The notes: generated from the letters alone by a model not told the origin. 64,000 nt of DNA from Streptomyces sp. C10-9-1 (GCF_024497955.1 NZ_JANHKP010000016.1:117671-181670); one strand, 5' to 3'. Counted from the stretch's first letter, positions 15,997 through 24,523 are shown. Made by a program: numbers and translations.

Positions 15997-16788
15997 ATGC
16001 CCCCTGCCGCCAAGCGCACCCGCTCCTACGACCACGCGAAGGTCGTGGCCGCGGTCCTCGCCCAGTTCTCCCACGTCCGCGCGACGGCCGGGCGGCTGAC
16101 GCCCGAGCAGCTCGCCCTGCCCACCCGGCTGGGGGAGTGGACGGTGCGCGAACTCTGCGCCCACATCGCGATGGTGGCCCGGCTCGCGGCCGACGGCCTG
16201 GAGCGGCCCGAGCCGCGCACCCGGGACCTCGCCCTGCTGGACTGGCCGTTCGCCACCTCCACCGCGGCGTCCGCGGTCGACGAGGACACCCGCTCCTTCG
16301 CCGGGCACGGGGAGGTGGACGAACTCTGCGCACGCACCGCCGAGCGGATCGGGGCCCTGCTCCCCGGTTCCCCCGCCGACCGGCTGGTCGCGATGCGGTT
16401 CGGCGGGATGCGGTTCGGCGACTTCCTCGTCACCCGCACCGTCGAGCTGGTGGTGCACACCGACGACCTGGCCGCCGCCACCGGGCTGGAGATCCCCTAC
16501 GACCGGCAGGCGCTCGCCGCCTGCACCCGGCTGCTCGCGGACGCCCTCGCGGTGAAGGCGCCGGGCGGTTCCACGGAGGTGCGGATCCCGCCGTTCGCGG
16601 TCGTGCAGTGCATCGAGGGACCGCGCCACACCCGGGGCACTCCCCCGAACACCGTGGAGACCGATCCGCTGACCTGGGTCAGGCTCGCGACCGGGCGCGC
16701 CGCCTGGCAGGAGGAGCGGGACGCCGCCCGGGTCCGGGTCCGCGGCGAGCGGGCCGACCTGGGGCCGCTGCTGCCCCTGCTGGGCTGA
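15997..16788 (+). CDS. DinB-fold (maleylpyruvate isomerase / mycothiol-dependent) family protein, sterol-carrier type
   Basis: The 263-residue soluble protein belongs to the actinobacterial MDMPI/DinB_2 group. The N-terminal four-helix domain has RLGEWTVRELCAHIAM (residues about 45-60), with the His that usually contributes to metal binding, and TRTVELVVHTDDLAAATGL carrying a second. The C-terminal third (EVRIPPFAVVQCIEG...VETDPLTWVRLATGRAAW) resembles the SCP2-like domain often fused in these proteins. The family uses mycothiol or metal in thiol chemistry, but the substrate here is unknown. TAGGGT ends six bases before the ATG with no Shine-Dalgarno, suggesting a leaderless start. It stands alone between purL and a lipoprotein gene. 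Confidence 0.8.
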   Translation: MPPAAKRTRSYDHAKVVAAVLAQFSHVRATAGRLTPEQLALPTRLGEWTVRELCAHIAMVARLAADGLERPEPRTRDLALLDWPFATSTAASAVDEDTRSFAGHGEVDELCARTAERIGALLPGSPADRLVAMRFGGMRFGDFLVTRTVELVVHTDDLAAATGLEIPYDRQALAACTRLLADALAVKAPGGSTEVRIPPFAVVQCIEGPRHTRGTPPNTVETDPLTWVRLATGRAAWQEERDAARVRVRGERADLGPLLPLLG

Positions 16789-16863
16789 TCCCGGTCGCCG
16801 GTCCGCCGGGCTGATCCCGGTCGCCGGACGGAACCGCTCCGCACGCGGGGCCGTCCCAGCGGC

Positions 16864-17670
16864 ATGCGTCCTCGGCTGATCCCTTCCGTCCTCGCGTCCG
16901 TCCTCCTCCTGCCGCTTGCCGCCTGCGGCGGGCAGACGTCCTCCGGAGCGGCCTCCTCCGCCGTTCCCGACCTCCCCCTGTCCGGAGTGCGGTGGTCCGT
17001 CGACGCCCTCACGCTGGACGGCCGGCGCATCCCCGCCCCCGCAGGCGCCCACCTGGAGGTCACCGACGAGGGCCGGGCCCGGGGCGACTACGGCTGCAAC
17101 CGCTTCGGGGCGCAGGTGCGCGTCGAGGGCGACACGGTGACCGTCAGCCCGGGCGAGGCGACCGAGAAGGGGTGCGCCGAGGACGTCCAGAGCTTCGAGG
17201 ACGGCTTCCGCGCCCTGCTCACCGGCGCGCTCACGGGTGAACTGGCCGACGACCGGCTGACCCTCACCGACCGGCACGGCGACCAGATCGCGCTCTCGGC
17301 CGCCCGGGAGCCCGCACTGGTGGGCACCGGGTGGACGGTCACGTCCCTGGTGGAGGGGGAGAGCGCCTCCTCCCTTCCCGAGGGCGCGCGGGGCACCGCC
17401 GTGCTGGCCTTCGCCGAGGACGGCACGGTCGAGGGGAGCCTGGGCTGCAACCGCTTCACCGCCGACGCCCGGATCACCGGCGACTCGGTGGCCCTCGGGC
17501 CGATCGCGGCCACCAGGAAGCTCTGCGACGGTCCCGCGATGGAGCTGGAGCGGGCACTGACGGCACTGCTGGAGTCGGGGGCGCTGCGGTACCGGCTGGA
17601 CCAGGGTGCGCTGACCCTCACCGCCGGGGACGGTACGGGTCTGGTGGCCTCGGCGGAGCCGGAGCGCTGA
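16864..17670 (+). CDS. Lipoprotein with two META (HslJ-like) domains
   Basis: The N-terminus is a lipoprotein signal: a basic start, a hydrophobic core and the lipobox LAAC with the lipidated Cys at residue 21. The mature part contains two META repeats of about 100 residues. Each has a Gly-Cys-Asn-Arg-Phe signature (GDYGCNRFGAQVRVEGDTV and GSLGCNRFTADARITGDSV) and a second Cys (EKGCAED, RKLCDG), so each domain may hold one disulfide outside the membrane. META/HslJ proteins are linked to heat or novobiocin tolerance in other bacteria, but no biochemical role is established. There is no strong ribosome binding site before the ATG. It is transcribed in the same direction as its neighbours but spaced from both. 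Confidence 0.85.
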   Translation: MRPRLIPSVLASVLLLPLAACGGQTSSGAASSAVPDLPLSGVRWSVDALTLDGRRIPAPAGAHLEVTDEGRARGDYGCNRFGAQVRVEGDTVTVSPGEATEKGCAEDVQSFEDGFRALLTGALTGELADDRLTLTDRHGDQIALSAAREPALVGTGWTVTSLVEGESASSLPEGARGTAVLAFAEDGTVEGSLGCNRFTADARITGDSVALGPIAATRKLCDGPAMELERALTALLESGALRYRLDQGALTLTAGDGTGLVASAEPER

Positions 17671-18065
17671 GGGCCCCGCGGCCGCCCGGGCGCCGCCTTG
17701 CGTCCCGAATGTCGGAGTATGTCCCTGCGTGGAGGGGCGGGCGGGGATGTGAACTAGCGCACGCGGTCCCGGTCCGGCCCCGGGTGGCCGGCGGCACCCC
17801 CGCCCCCTCGCCCCCGAGCGGCTCCCGGCGCCGGCGGTCACACCCGCGCCGCCCGGGGCCTGCCTGGGGAGTCGGCCCCCGTTCCGCTATCCGGACGGCC
17901 CGGCGAACGTCCGGGTGATCTTGTCCGGGGGTGGGTGAGAGGCGTGCGGGAACCTCGGAATCAGGGGTTCCGGGACGTGCCGGGGCGCCCTCCGCGGCCC
18001 TTGGGAGCGGGTGCGCGGCCATCCCCAATTCGGACCAGTGGTCGATCTCGCCTACACTCGGTGGC
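17671..18065. other. Intergenic region upstream of purF
   Basis: A 395-bp region without a supported gene. The frame of purF stays open back to 17931 but has no credible earlier start. The 3' end contains GACCAGTGGTC (18033-18043), an 11-bp inverted repeat, and the purF -10 element at 18053-18058. Confidence 0.5.
18033..18058 (+). promoter_or_regulatory. Putative purF promoter with overlapping inverted repeat
   Basis: TACACT (18053-18058) ends seven bases before the purF GTG, consistent with a leaderless transcript. The palindrome GACCA-G-TGGTC (18033-18043) lies where the -35 region would be and could be an operator. Confidence 0.45.
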
Positions 18066-19592
18066 GTGCCACGTGGTGACGGACGACTCAACCACGACCT
18101 GCTCCCCGGAGAGAAGGGCCCCCAGGACGCCTGCGGCGTCTTCGGTGTCTGGGCTCCGGGCGAAGAGGTCGCCAAGCTCACTTACTTCGGGCTCTACGCC
18201 CTCCAGCATCGAGGCCAGGAATCCGCGGGAATCGCGGTCAGCAACGGCTCTCAGATCCTCGTCTTCAAGGACATGGGCCTTGTGTCCCAGGTCTTCGACG
18301 AGACCTCCCTCGGCTCCCTGAGCGGTCATATCGCGGTCGGACACGCCCGCTACTCGACCACCGGAGCCTCCGTGTGGGAGAACGCCCAGCCGACCTTCCG
18401 GGCCACCGCCCACGGGTCGATCGCGCTGGGTCACAACGGCAACCTGGTCAACACCGCGCAGCTGGCCGGGATGGTCGCCGACCTCCCCAAGGAGAACGGC
18501 CGCGCCACCCAGGTCGCCGCTACCAACGACACGGACCTGGTCACCGCCCTGCTGGCGGGCCAGGTCGACGAGGACGGCAAGCCGCTCACCGTGGAGGAGG
18601 CGGCCGCCCAGGTCCTCCCCGCGGTGAAGGGCGCCTTCTCGCTCGTCTTCATGGACGAGGGCACCCTGTACGCGGCCCGCGACCCGCAGGGCATCCGCCC
18701 GCTGGTCCTCGGCCGCCTGGAGCGCGGCTGGGTCGTCGCCTCCGAGTCGGCCGCCCTCGACATCTGCGGCGCCAGCTTCGTCCGCGAGGTCGAGCCCGGT
18801 GAGATGATCGCCATCGACGAGAACGGCATCCGGACCTCTCGCTTCGCAGATGCGAAGCCCAAGGGCTGTGTCTTCGAGTACGTGTACCTGGCCCGTCCCG
18901 ACACGGACATCGCCGGCCGGAACGTGTACCTCTCGCGGGTGGAAATGGGCCGGAAACTTGCGGCGGAAGCCCCCGTCGAGGCCGACCTCGTCATAGCGAC
19001 GCCGGAGTCCGGCACGCCCGCGGCGATCGGCTACGCCGAGGCCAGCGGTATCCCGTACGGCTCCGGACTGGTGAAGAACGCCTACGTCGGGCGCACCTTC
19101 ATCCAGCCCTCCCAGACCATCCGGCAGCTCGGCATCCGGCTGAAGCTGAACCCCCTGAAGGAAGTCATCAAGGGCAAGCGCCTGGTCGTGGTGGACGACT
19201 CGATCGTCCGCGGCAACACCCAGCGCGCCCTGGTCAAGATGCTGCGCGAGGCCGGCGCCGCCGAGGTCCACATCCGGATCTCGTCCCCGCCGGTGAAGTG
19301 GCCCTGCTTCTTCGGCATCGACTTCGCCACCCGCGCGGAGCTGATCGCCAACGGCATGACGATCGACGAGATCGGCACCTCGCTCGGCGCCGACTCCCTC
19401 GCGTACATCTCCATCGACGGCATGATCGCCGCGACCACGATCGACAAGCCCCAGCTGTGCCGCGCGTGCTTCGACGGCGAGTACCCGATGGAGCTGCCCG
19501 ACCCGGAGCTGCTCGGCAAGCAGCTGCTGGAGACGGAGCTGGCCGCCGGGCCCGCGGCCACCGCGGCCGCCGACGCGCTCCGCCGTCCGTAA
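18066..19592 (+). CDS. purF: Amidophosphoribosyltransferase (glutamine PRPP amidotransferase)
   Basis: PurF makes 5-phosphoribosylamine from PRPP and glutamine, the committed first step of purine synthesis and the usual feedback point for AMP and GMP. The 508-residue product has an N-terminal propeptide ending before C23 in QDACGVFG, the Ntn-hydrolase nucleophile exposed by self-cleavage. The glutaminase domain has HRGQESAG and GHNGNLVN. The phosphoribosyltransferase domain has the PRPP loop VVVDDSIVRGNT. Cysteines in KWPCFFGID and LCRACFDGEYP fit the 4Fe-4S cluster of the Bacillus-type enzyme. GTG 18066 is chosen because it yields the propeptide length seen in the family; no ribosome binding site precedes it, so it is probably leaderless. 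purM follows after 34 bases. Confidence 0.96.
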   Translation: MPRGDGRLNHDLLPGEKGPQDACGVFGVWAPGEEVAKLTYFGLYALQHRGQESAGIAVSNGSQILVFKDMGLVSQVFDETSLGSLSGHIAVGHARYSTTGASVWENAQPTFRATAHGSIALGHNGNLVNTAQLAGMVADLPKENGRATQVAATNDTDLVTALLAGQVDEDGKPLTVEEAAAQVLPAVKGAFSLVFMDEGTLYAARDPQGIRPLVLGRLERGWVVASESAALDICGASFVREVEPGEMIAIDENGIRTSRFADAKPKGCVFEYVYLARPDTDIAGRNVYLSRVEMGRKLAAEAPVEADLVIATPESGTPAAIGYAEASGIPYGSGLVKNAYVGRTFIQPSQTIRQLGIRLKLNPLKEVIKGKRLVVVDDSIVRGNTQRALVKMLREAGAAEVHIRISSPPVKWPCFFGIDFATRAELIANGMTIDEIGTSLGADSLAYISIDGMIAATTIDKPQLCRACFDGEYPMELPDPELLGKQLLETELAAGPAATAAADALRRP

Positions 19593-19626
19593 CACCCCGC
19601 AGTAACGACACGAAAGCTCTGAAGCC

Positions 19627-20694
19627 ATGTCTCAGACCACCGGTGCCAGCTACTCCGAGGCAGGTGTCGACATCGAAGCGGGCGACCGCGCCGTCGAGCT
19701 GATGAAGGAGTGGGTGAAGAAGACGCAGCGCCCCGAGGTCCTCGGCGGCCTCGGCGGCTTCGCCGGCCTCTTCGACGCGTCCGCCCTCAAGCGCTACGAG
19801 CGCCCGCTGCTGGCCTCGGCCACCGACGGGGTCGGCACGAAGGTCGACATCGCCCGCCAGATGGGCGTCTACGACACGATCGGCCACGACCTGGTCGCCA
19901 TGGTCATGGACGACATCGTCGTCTGCGGTGCCGAGCCGCTGTTCATGACGGACTACATCTGCGTCGGCAAGGTCCACCCCGAGCGGGTCGCCGCCATCGT
20001 CAAGGGCATCGCGGAGGGCTGTGTGCTCGCCGGGACCGCCCTCGTCGGCGGCGAGACCGCGGAGCACCCTGGGCTGCTCGGCCCCGACGACTTCGACGTG
20101 GCCGGCGCCGGGACCGGCGTGGTGGAGGCGGACCGGCTGCTCGGGCCGGACCGCATCCGCACGGGTGACGTGGTCATCGCGATGGCCTCCTCCGGCCTTC
20201 ACTCGAACGGGTACTCGCTCGTCCGCCACGTGCTGTTCGACCGGGCCGGGATGTCCCTGGACCAGCAGGTCGAGGAGCTCGGGCGCACGCTGGGCGAGGA
20301 GCTGCTGGAGCCCACCCGGATCTACTCGCTGGACTGCCTGGCGACGACGCGGACGACCGAGGTGCACGCCTTCAGCCACATCACCGGGGGCGGTCTCGCC
20401 GCCAACCTCGCGCGGGTGGTCCCCGACGGGCTGCACGCGGTGGTCGACCGTTCCACGTGGACCCCGGGTCCCGTCTTCGACCTCGTCGGCACGGCCGGCC
20501 GGGTCGAGCGGCTGGAGCTCGAGAAGACGCTCAACATGGGCGTCGGCATGATGGCCGTGGTCCCGGAGTCCTCCGTCGAGGTGGCCCTGGCCACGCTGGC
20601 CGACCGGGGCGTGGACGCCTGGGTCGCCGGTGAGATCGTCGACCGCGGCGACCGCACCACCGGTGCGGAGCTGACCGGGTCGTACGCCGTCTAG
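19627..20694 (+). CDS. purM: Phosphoribosylformylglycinamidine cyclo-ligase (AIR synthetase)
   Basis: PurM closes the imidazole ring, converting FGAM to AIR with ATP. The 355-residue product has the AIRS N- and C-domain order, with ATDGVGTKVDIARQMG (residues about 67-82), the metal/ATP site MVMDDIVVCGAEPLF, LVGGETAEHPG and the C-domain HITGGGLAANLARVVP. It lies 34 bases after purF in the same direction, and no terminator intervenes, so purF-purM is an operon. A bidirectional hairpin at 20820-20848 ends it against the converging DUF3073 gene. Confidence 0.97.
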   Translation: MSQTTGASYSEAGVDIEAGDRAVELMKEWVKKTQRPEVLGGLGGFAGLFDASALKRYERPLLASATDGVGTKVDIARQMGVYDTIGHDLVAMVMDDIVVCGAEPLFMTDYICVGKVHPERVAAIVKGIAEGCVLAGTALVGGETAEHPGLLGPDDFDVAGAGTGVVEADRLLGPDRIRTGDVVIAMASSGLHSNGYSLVRHVLFDRAGMSLDQQVEELGRTLGEELLEPTRIYSLDCLATTRTTEVHAFSHITGGGLAANLARVVPDGLHAVVDRSTWTPGPVFDLVGTAGRVERLELEKTLNMGVGMMAVVPESSVEVALATLADRGVDAWVAGEIVDRGDRTTGAELTGSYAV

Positions 20695-20819
20695 CCCGCG
20701 ACGACGGCCGGTGACCTGCGCGTGAGCGCGACCTCGGGCACGACGGAGAGGCGGCTGCCCTCAGGGGGCGGCCGCCCGGCCGGACGACACGGTCGCCGAA
20801 CAGTACGGAAGCGCACAGA

Positions 20820-20848
20820 ACCCGGTCCGGGCACAGGCCGGACCGGGT
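20820..20848. terminator. Bidirectional terminator between purM and the DUF3073 gene
   Basis: A perfect 11-bp stem (20820-20830 with 20838-20848) and a 7-nt loop sit between the two convergent genes, 13 bases from the DUF3073 stop. Confidence 0.8.
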
Positions 20849-20861
20849 CGGTGGATGGGCG

Positions 20862-21125
20862 TCAAGCGCCGCGGCGTTGCGACGCGGGACCGGACTCCTC
20901 GTCCTCGTCCCCGTCGTCGTTGTACATGTCGGCGTACCGCGCGTACGGGTCGTCTTCCTCGTCGTCGTCCTCGAACGGCTCGCCGTTCGGCGGCTGGTTC
21001 GAGATATGACCCGAAGTCGATGCGCCCAGCTCGTTGGCCAGACGTGCGAGGTCCGTCCCGCCGCTGTTGTACTTCAGCTGGCGGGCGACCTTCGTCTGCT
21101 TGGCCTTGGCCCGGCCGCGCCCCAT
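20862..21125 (-). CDS. DUF3073 family small protein
   Basis: The 87-residue product has the actinobacterial DUF3073 pattern: a basic N-terminus MGRGRAKAKQTKVARQLKYNS, then GGTDLARLANELG, and a very acidic tail (EDDDEEDDPYARYADMYNDD, residues 52-71). The function is unknown; basic head plus acid tail suggests nucleic acid or ribosome contact, but that is inference. ATG 21125 is chosen because GAGGGGGT lies about six bases upstream; the open frame to 21284 adds unconserved sequence. It converges on purM and shares the terminator at 20820-20848. Confidence 0.9.
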   Translation of the reverse strand: MGRGRAKAKQTKVARQLKYNSGGTDLARLANELGASTSGHISNQPPNGEPFEDDDEEDDPYARYADMYNDDGDEDEESGPASQRRGA

Positions 21126-21348
21126 GGCTCGACCCCCTCGGTGACGGGGCTCGACGGCCCCAGAGTCTTGACACGCGTTCATGATGCGGAACGGGCTCTC
21201 CTCGGAGAGCTCGGCCCGTAGGGCTTCAACGGTACCTGCTTCCGCGGCCATACGGTACGCCGCCCGCATGAGGTGCCACTTCACACGACCCCCGAGGCGC
21301 CCCGTCCTCGCTGGTCAACTGCGATTTTAACCTCTTCCGGGCACACGA

Positions 21349-21391
21349 CCCGCCGTCCGGGGTGAGTCTTCTCTCCCCCCGGACGGGCGGG
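21349..21391 (-). terminator. Terminator of valine dehydrogenase gene
   Basis: Arms at 21349-21362 and 21377-21391 pair over 14 bp with one bulged G and a 14-nt loop, directly after the vdh stop at 21407. Confidence 0.7.
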
Positions 21392-21406
21392 CCGTGCGCC
21401 CAGGGC

Positions 21407-22489
21407 TCAGCCCTGCCGTGCCTCGGCCATGCGCTGCTCGGCGATCCGGTCGGCCGCGGCGGCCGGCGGGATACCGTCTTCCTTCGCACGTGCGAATATT
21501 GCCAGCGTGGTGTCGAAGATCCCGGCGGCCTGGATCTTGCACCGGTCGAAGTCGAACCCGTTCAGTTCGTCCGCCACCTGGATGACGCCGCCGGCGTTCA
21601 CCACGTAGTCCGGGGCGTAGAGGATGCCCCGGTCGGCCAGGTCCTTCTCGACGCCCTGGTGGGCCAGCTGGTTGTTGGCCGCGCCGCAGACGACCCGGGC
21701 CGTCAGCACCGGCACGGTGTCGTCGTTCAGCGCGCCGCCCAGCGCACACGGTGCGTAGATGTCCAGGCCCTCGGTGCGGATCAGCGTCTCGGTGTCCGCC
21801 ACCGCGGTGACCTCGGGGTGGGCCTCGACGATCCGCCGGACCGACTCCTCGCGCACATCGGTGATCACGACCTCGGCACGCTCCTCCAGCAGGTGCTGCA
21901 CCAGGTAGTGGCCGACCTTGCCCACGCCGACGACGCCGACCTTGCGGCCGCGCAGCGAGGGGTCCCCCCACAGGTGCTGGGCCGAGGCCCGCATGCCCTG
22001 GTACACGCCGAAGGCGGTGAGCACGGAGGAGTCGCCCGCGCCGCCGTTCTCGGGGGAGCGGCCGGTCACCCAGCGGCTCCCGCGGGCGACCACGTCCATG
22101 TCCGCGACGAAGGTGCCGACGTCGCAGGCGGTGACGTAGCGGCCGCCGAGGGAGTCCACGAAGCGGCCGTAGGCGAGCAGCAGGTCCTCGGACTTGATCT
22201 GCTCGGGGTCACCGATGATCACGGCCTTGCCGCCGCCGTGGCGGAGGCCGGCCATGGCGTTCTTGTAGGACATCCCGCGCGCGAGGTTGAGCGCGTCGGC
22301 GACGGCGTCCTCCTCGGAGGCGTACGGGTAGAAGCGCGTGCCGCCGAGGGCGGGGCCCAGGGCGGTGGAGTGGATGGCGATGACGGCCCTGAGGCCCGTG
22401 GCGCGGTCCTGGCAGAGCACGACCTGCTCGTGCCCTCCCTGCTCGGATCGGAACAGGGTGTGCAGGACGCCGTCGGTCACATCGGTCAC
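21407..22489 (-). CDS. vdh: Valine (leucine-type) dehydrogenase
   Basis: The enzyme oxidatively deaminates valine and related branched-chain amino acids with NAD+, supplying precursors for branched fatty acids and polyketides. The 360-residue product has the Glu/Leu/Phe/Val dehydrogenase layout: catalytic lysines K76 (SYKNAM) and K88 (GGGKAV) in the N-terminal domain, and the NAD-binding Rossmann motif VGVVGVGKVGHYL. CGAANNQLA and YAPDYVVNAGGVI complete the family signatures. GTG 22489 gives MTDVTDG like the known Streptomyces Vdh and has GGGAG eight bases upstream; a TTG at 22504 is the longest possible start. One variation is Arg where relatives have Asp in AGLRHGGGK. A 14-bp perfect palindrome lies upstream at 22570-22583. 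Confidence 0.95.
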   Translation of the reverse strand: MTDVTDGVLHTLFRSEQGGHEQVVLCQDRATGLRAVIAIHSTALGPALGGTRFYPYASEEDAVADALNLARGMSYKNAMAGLRHGGGKAVIIGDPEQIKSEDLLLAYGRFVDSLGGRYVTACDVGTFVADMDVVARGSRWVTGRSPENGGAGDSSVLTAFGVYQGMRASAQHLWGDPSLRGRKVGVVGVGKVGHYLVQHLLEERAEVVITDVREESVRRIVEAHPEVTAVADTETLIRTEGLDIYAPCALGGALNDDTVPVLTARVVCGAANNQLAHQGVEKDLADRGILYAPDYVVNAGGVIQVADELNGFDFDRCKIQAAGIFDTTLAIFARAKEDGIPPAAAADRIAEQRMAEARQG

Positions 22490-22569
22490 GGTGGTGACTC
22501 CCAAGTACGAAGCGGCGGGGGGAGGACCTTCCGGGGGTGGGGGAAGGTCCGTGTGGGCAGAGAGTATGT

Positions 22570-22583
22570 CCTACGCGCGCGTA
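22570..22583. promoter_or_regulatory. 14-bp perfect palindrome in the vdh / hypothetical divergent promoter
   Basis: CCTACGCGCGTAGG is a perfect palindrome, 81 bases before vdh and 59 before the divergent gene at 22643. Its core CTACGCGCGTAG differs at one position from CTACTCGCGTAG in the purS repeat. Likely an operator. Confidence 0.5.
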
Positions 22584-22642
22584 GGTGGGCACGGTGCGCC
22601 GGAACACCCTCCGGGAGGGTGCCGACGTGGAAGGATTCCGCT

Positions 22643-23473
22643 ATGCCAGCGCAGTCCTCGGTCCTCGTTCCGTACGCGGTCTACTTGCGGGTCTACGAGC
22701 CGCTCGCGGCCTTCCCGGAGCCGGAGCGGTCCTACTGGGCGCGCTACGCGCGGCGCGGCGACGGCCCCACGGCGCAGGACGAACTCCGCCGCTCGCTGGC
22801 GGACTTGCTGCCCACCCCGCCGGTCGCCGTCCCCGTCCACGAGAGCCCCGACGCCTTCGTCGCCGAGGTCGACGGAGTGGTCTGCGTCTGCCCCTGGCGG
22901 ACCCGGCTGCGCGGCTGGCTGGCGCTGGCGGAGCTCCCGGGCGTGCTTCCCGCGGCGCTGCTGGACGCGGTGCTGCCCCGGGTGGTGCGCGAGCAGGCCG
23001 CGGCCGATTTCGAGAAGTGGCGGGCGGGCAACCCGGACGCGCGGCCGTGGATGAGGACCGCGCTGTGGGCGGTGCCGGTCGGCTGGTTCGTGCTCTTCTC
23101 CGACGGGGAGCGCGTGCACTGCCCCGAGGAGCCCGCGCTGCGCTACCGGACGCCGATGGTCCAGGCCCGGCGGCGGCTGGCCCGGGCGCTGCGCACGGTC
23201 CGCGAGGCGATCGGCGAGGGGCCGCTGACCGAGATGCTGGTGGACGTGGGGCGCTGGCTGGAGGAGTTCCATCCGCGCTCGCTGGTGGAGCTGGACTACG
23301 GCGGGCTGGTGCACGCGCTGGGAGCGGCGGAGCTCGCGGAGGACCACTCGGCGCGCGATGCGGCGGAGGGGCTGGCGGCTCTGGGCGCCGGCGACCGGGA
23401 GGGCGCGGGCGAGGCGTACCGGAGGCTGACCGAGCGCTGGCGCGCCGTGAGGCACCGTCAGTTCGCGAACTGA
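22643..23473 (+). CDS. Conserved actinobacterial hypothetical protein
   Basis: The 276-residue cytosolic protein has no signal peptide, membrane segment or motif that I recognise. It is rich in Ala, Arg and Glu, with several Trp/aromatic clusters (ERSYWARYARRGDGP, RPWMRTALWAVPVGWFVLFSDGER) and a helical C-terminal half. ATG 22643 is selected because GAAGGA lies seven bases upstream. It is divergent from vdh across a palindrome and lies just upstream of bldC. Codon use is typical of neighbours, so it is a real, native gene. In Streptomyces the vdh-hypothetical-bldC order is conserved by memory, but no function is assigned. Confidence 0.85.
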   Translation: MPAQSSVLVPYAVYLRVYEPLAAFPEPERSYWARYARRGDGPTAQDELRRSLADLLPTPPVAVPVHESPDAFVAEVDGVVCVCPWRTRLRGWLALAELPGVLPAALLDAVLPRVVREQAAADFEKWRAGNPDARPWMRTALWAVPVGWFVLFSDGERVHCPEEPALRYRTPMVQARRRLARALRTVREAIGEGPLTEMLVDVGRWLEEFHPRSLVELDYGGLVHALGAAELAEDHSARDAAEGLAALGAGDREGAGEAYRRLTERWRAVRHRQFAN

Positions 23474-23939
23474 TCCGGCTGGTGGCCGGGGCTCGGGACC
23501 TGGGTCCCGAGTCGGGCGTTTGCCTCAAGCGTGATGGACGGCACTAACCGCTCCCTTGCGCCCATCACCTCCCCTCGTGTCAAAATAGGACAAGGAGTCC
23601 GGGGAGGGTTCCTTCCGCCCGGTTACGGGCGGATTGCTCTGCATTGCACGCTATGGGGGGTCTGACGACTCCTGATCGCTCTGTGACTGATCGTTACTGT
23701 GACGTGACTGTCCGTTATGGCATGGTCCATCGGGCTTCGGCCGCTGATGGACACCTGAGAGGGCAATTCCATCGGTTTGGCCGACGTGGCTGGACAGATG
23801 GTGTAGTTGTAGTGCCGAGGACAAGCCGTTCGTCCTATAACCGACTCGGCCTGCGTCCGCCATTTCGGGCAACGCGGGTCAAGGTGCAGAATTTAGAGGA
23901 ATGAACCGAGAAGGTTCGGTTCTCCCGAGGAGGCCGCTC
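23474..23939 (+). other. Long, relatively AT-rich region and leader upstream of bldC
   Basis: This 466-bp gap has noticeably lower GC than its surroundings and no supported gene. It contains a 7-bp hairpin (23614-23633) that may terminate the preceding gene. A longer hairpin at 23725-23752 has a GTCCATC/GATGGAC stem and a C-UUCG-G tetraloop. A TATAAC element (23836-23841) resembles a -10 box but lacks a good -35. A small GAACC-GAGAA-GGTTC stem-loop lies close to the bldC ribosome binding site. Together these suggest a structured, regulated promoter/leader. Confidence 0.5.
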
Positions 23940-24146
23940 ATGACCGCTCGCACCCCTGATGCCGAGCCGCTGCTGACCCCGGCTGAGGTTGCCACGATGT
24001 TCCGCGTGGACCCGAAGACGGTCACCCGCTGGGCGAAGGCGGGCAAGCTCACGTCCATCCGCACGCTCGGTGGACATCGCCGATACCGCGAGGCCGAGGT
24101 CCGCGCACTGCTGGCGGGCATTCCGCAGCAGCGCAGCGAGGCCTGA
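23940..24146 (+). CDS. bldC: BldC, MerR-like winged-helix developmental regulator
   Basis: The 68-residue product is BldC, a small MerR-type DNA-binding protein that binds direct repeats cooperatively and holds back the onset of Streptomyces development. Almost the whole chain is the winged helix-turn-helix: LLTPAEVATMFRVDPKTVTRWAKAGKL (recognition helix) and the wing RTLGGHRRYREAEV. It has no coiled-coil effector domain, unlike classical MerR. ATG 23940 follows CGAGGAGG and gives the known length; an earlier in-frame ATG at 23901 would add 13 unconserved residues. The gene is monocistronic, with a 466-bp upstream region and a perfect terminator hairpin at 24245-24278. Confidence 0.97.
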   Translation: MTARTPDAEPLLTPAEVATMFRVDPKTVTRWAKAGKLTSIRTLGGHRRYREAEVRALLAGIPQQRSEA

Positions 24147-24244
24147 ACACCCCGTTTCACCGGGCGTTCCAGGGGCCCCCACCCCTGAGCGACCCACACC
24201 TTGATACATCCGGCGCCCGCCTGCCCCAACAGGTGTGCGCCGTT

Positions 24245-24278
24245 GATCGCGCCGGACTCCGCCGAGTCCGGCGCGATC
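24245..24278 (+). terminator. Terminator of bldC
   Basis: A perfect 15-bp stem (24245-24259 with 24264-24278) and a CGCC loop, followed by TTC, lie about 100 bases after the bldC stop. Confidence 0.85.
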
Positions 24279-24422
24279 TTCATGTGTCCGCGGGCGGCGC
24301 CGGAGGCGCGCGCCCGGGCCGCGGGCCCCTTCCCGGGTGACATCGCTGTCGTGCCGACGGGCGTGTCGGAGGTCAGTGCAATGGCACACATTAAATGGTG
24401 GCGTTGTAGGGAGGGGTTAAAT

Positions 24423-24497
24423 ATGAGGGTTCCTGAAACCCCTTCCGTGACTCCCGTCACAGTGCCTGCCTCTTGTCAAACTCCAGCCTGCCACTGA
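24423..24497 (+). CDS. Possible 24-residue peptide ORF
   Basis: ATG 24423 is preceded by GGGAGGGG with a 6-base spacer, one of the better ribosome binding sites in the window. The frame ends at TGA 24495-24497 and encodes MRVPETPSVTPVTVPASCQT followed by PACH, Pro/Thr/Val-rich with two cysteines. It lies after the bldC terminator, so it would need its own promoter, and AT-rich sequence just upstream (CATTAAAT at 24388-24395) could serve. It is too short for codon statistics. It may be a real small peptide gene or chance. Confidence 0.3.
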   Translation: MRVPETPSVTPVTVPASCQTPACH

Positions 24498-24523
24498 AAG
24501 AGCGGCCGCGCGGCGGGCGTTGG

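Larger units (their letters stand above)
24147..24523. other. Region between bldC and the converging small gene
   Basis: It holds the bldC terminator and an AT-richer patch around 24375-24430 containing a possible 24-codon ORF with a strong ribosome binding site (24423-24497). An inverted repeat GTGAC-TCCC-GTCAC lies at 24447-24460. No other gene is supported. Confidence 0.45.

Noticed and set aside
13317..16019. 900-codon antisense frame opposite purQ-purL
   Set aside because: Base-composition artefact; the sense strand encodes complete purine enzymes, and the antisense translation is Gly/Val/Leu/Asp-biased without motifs.
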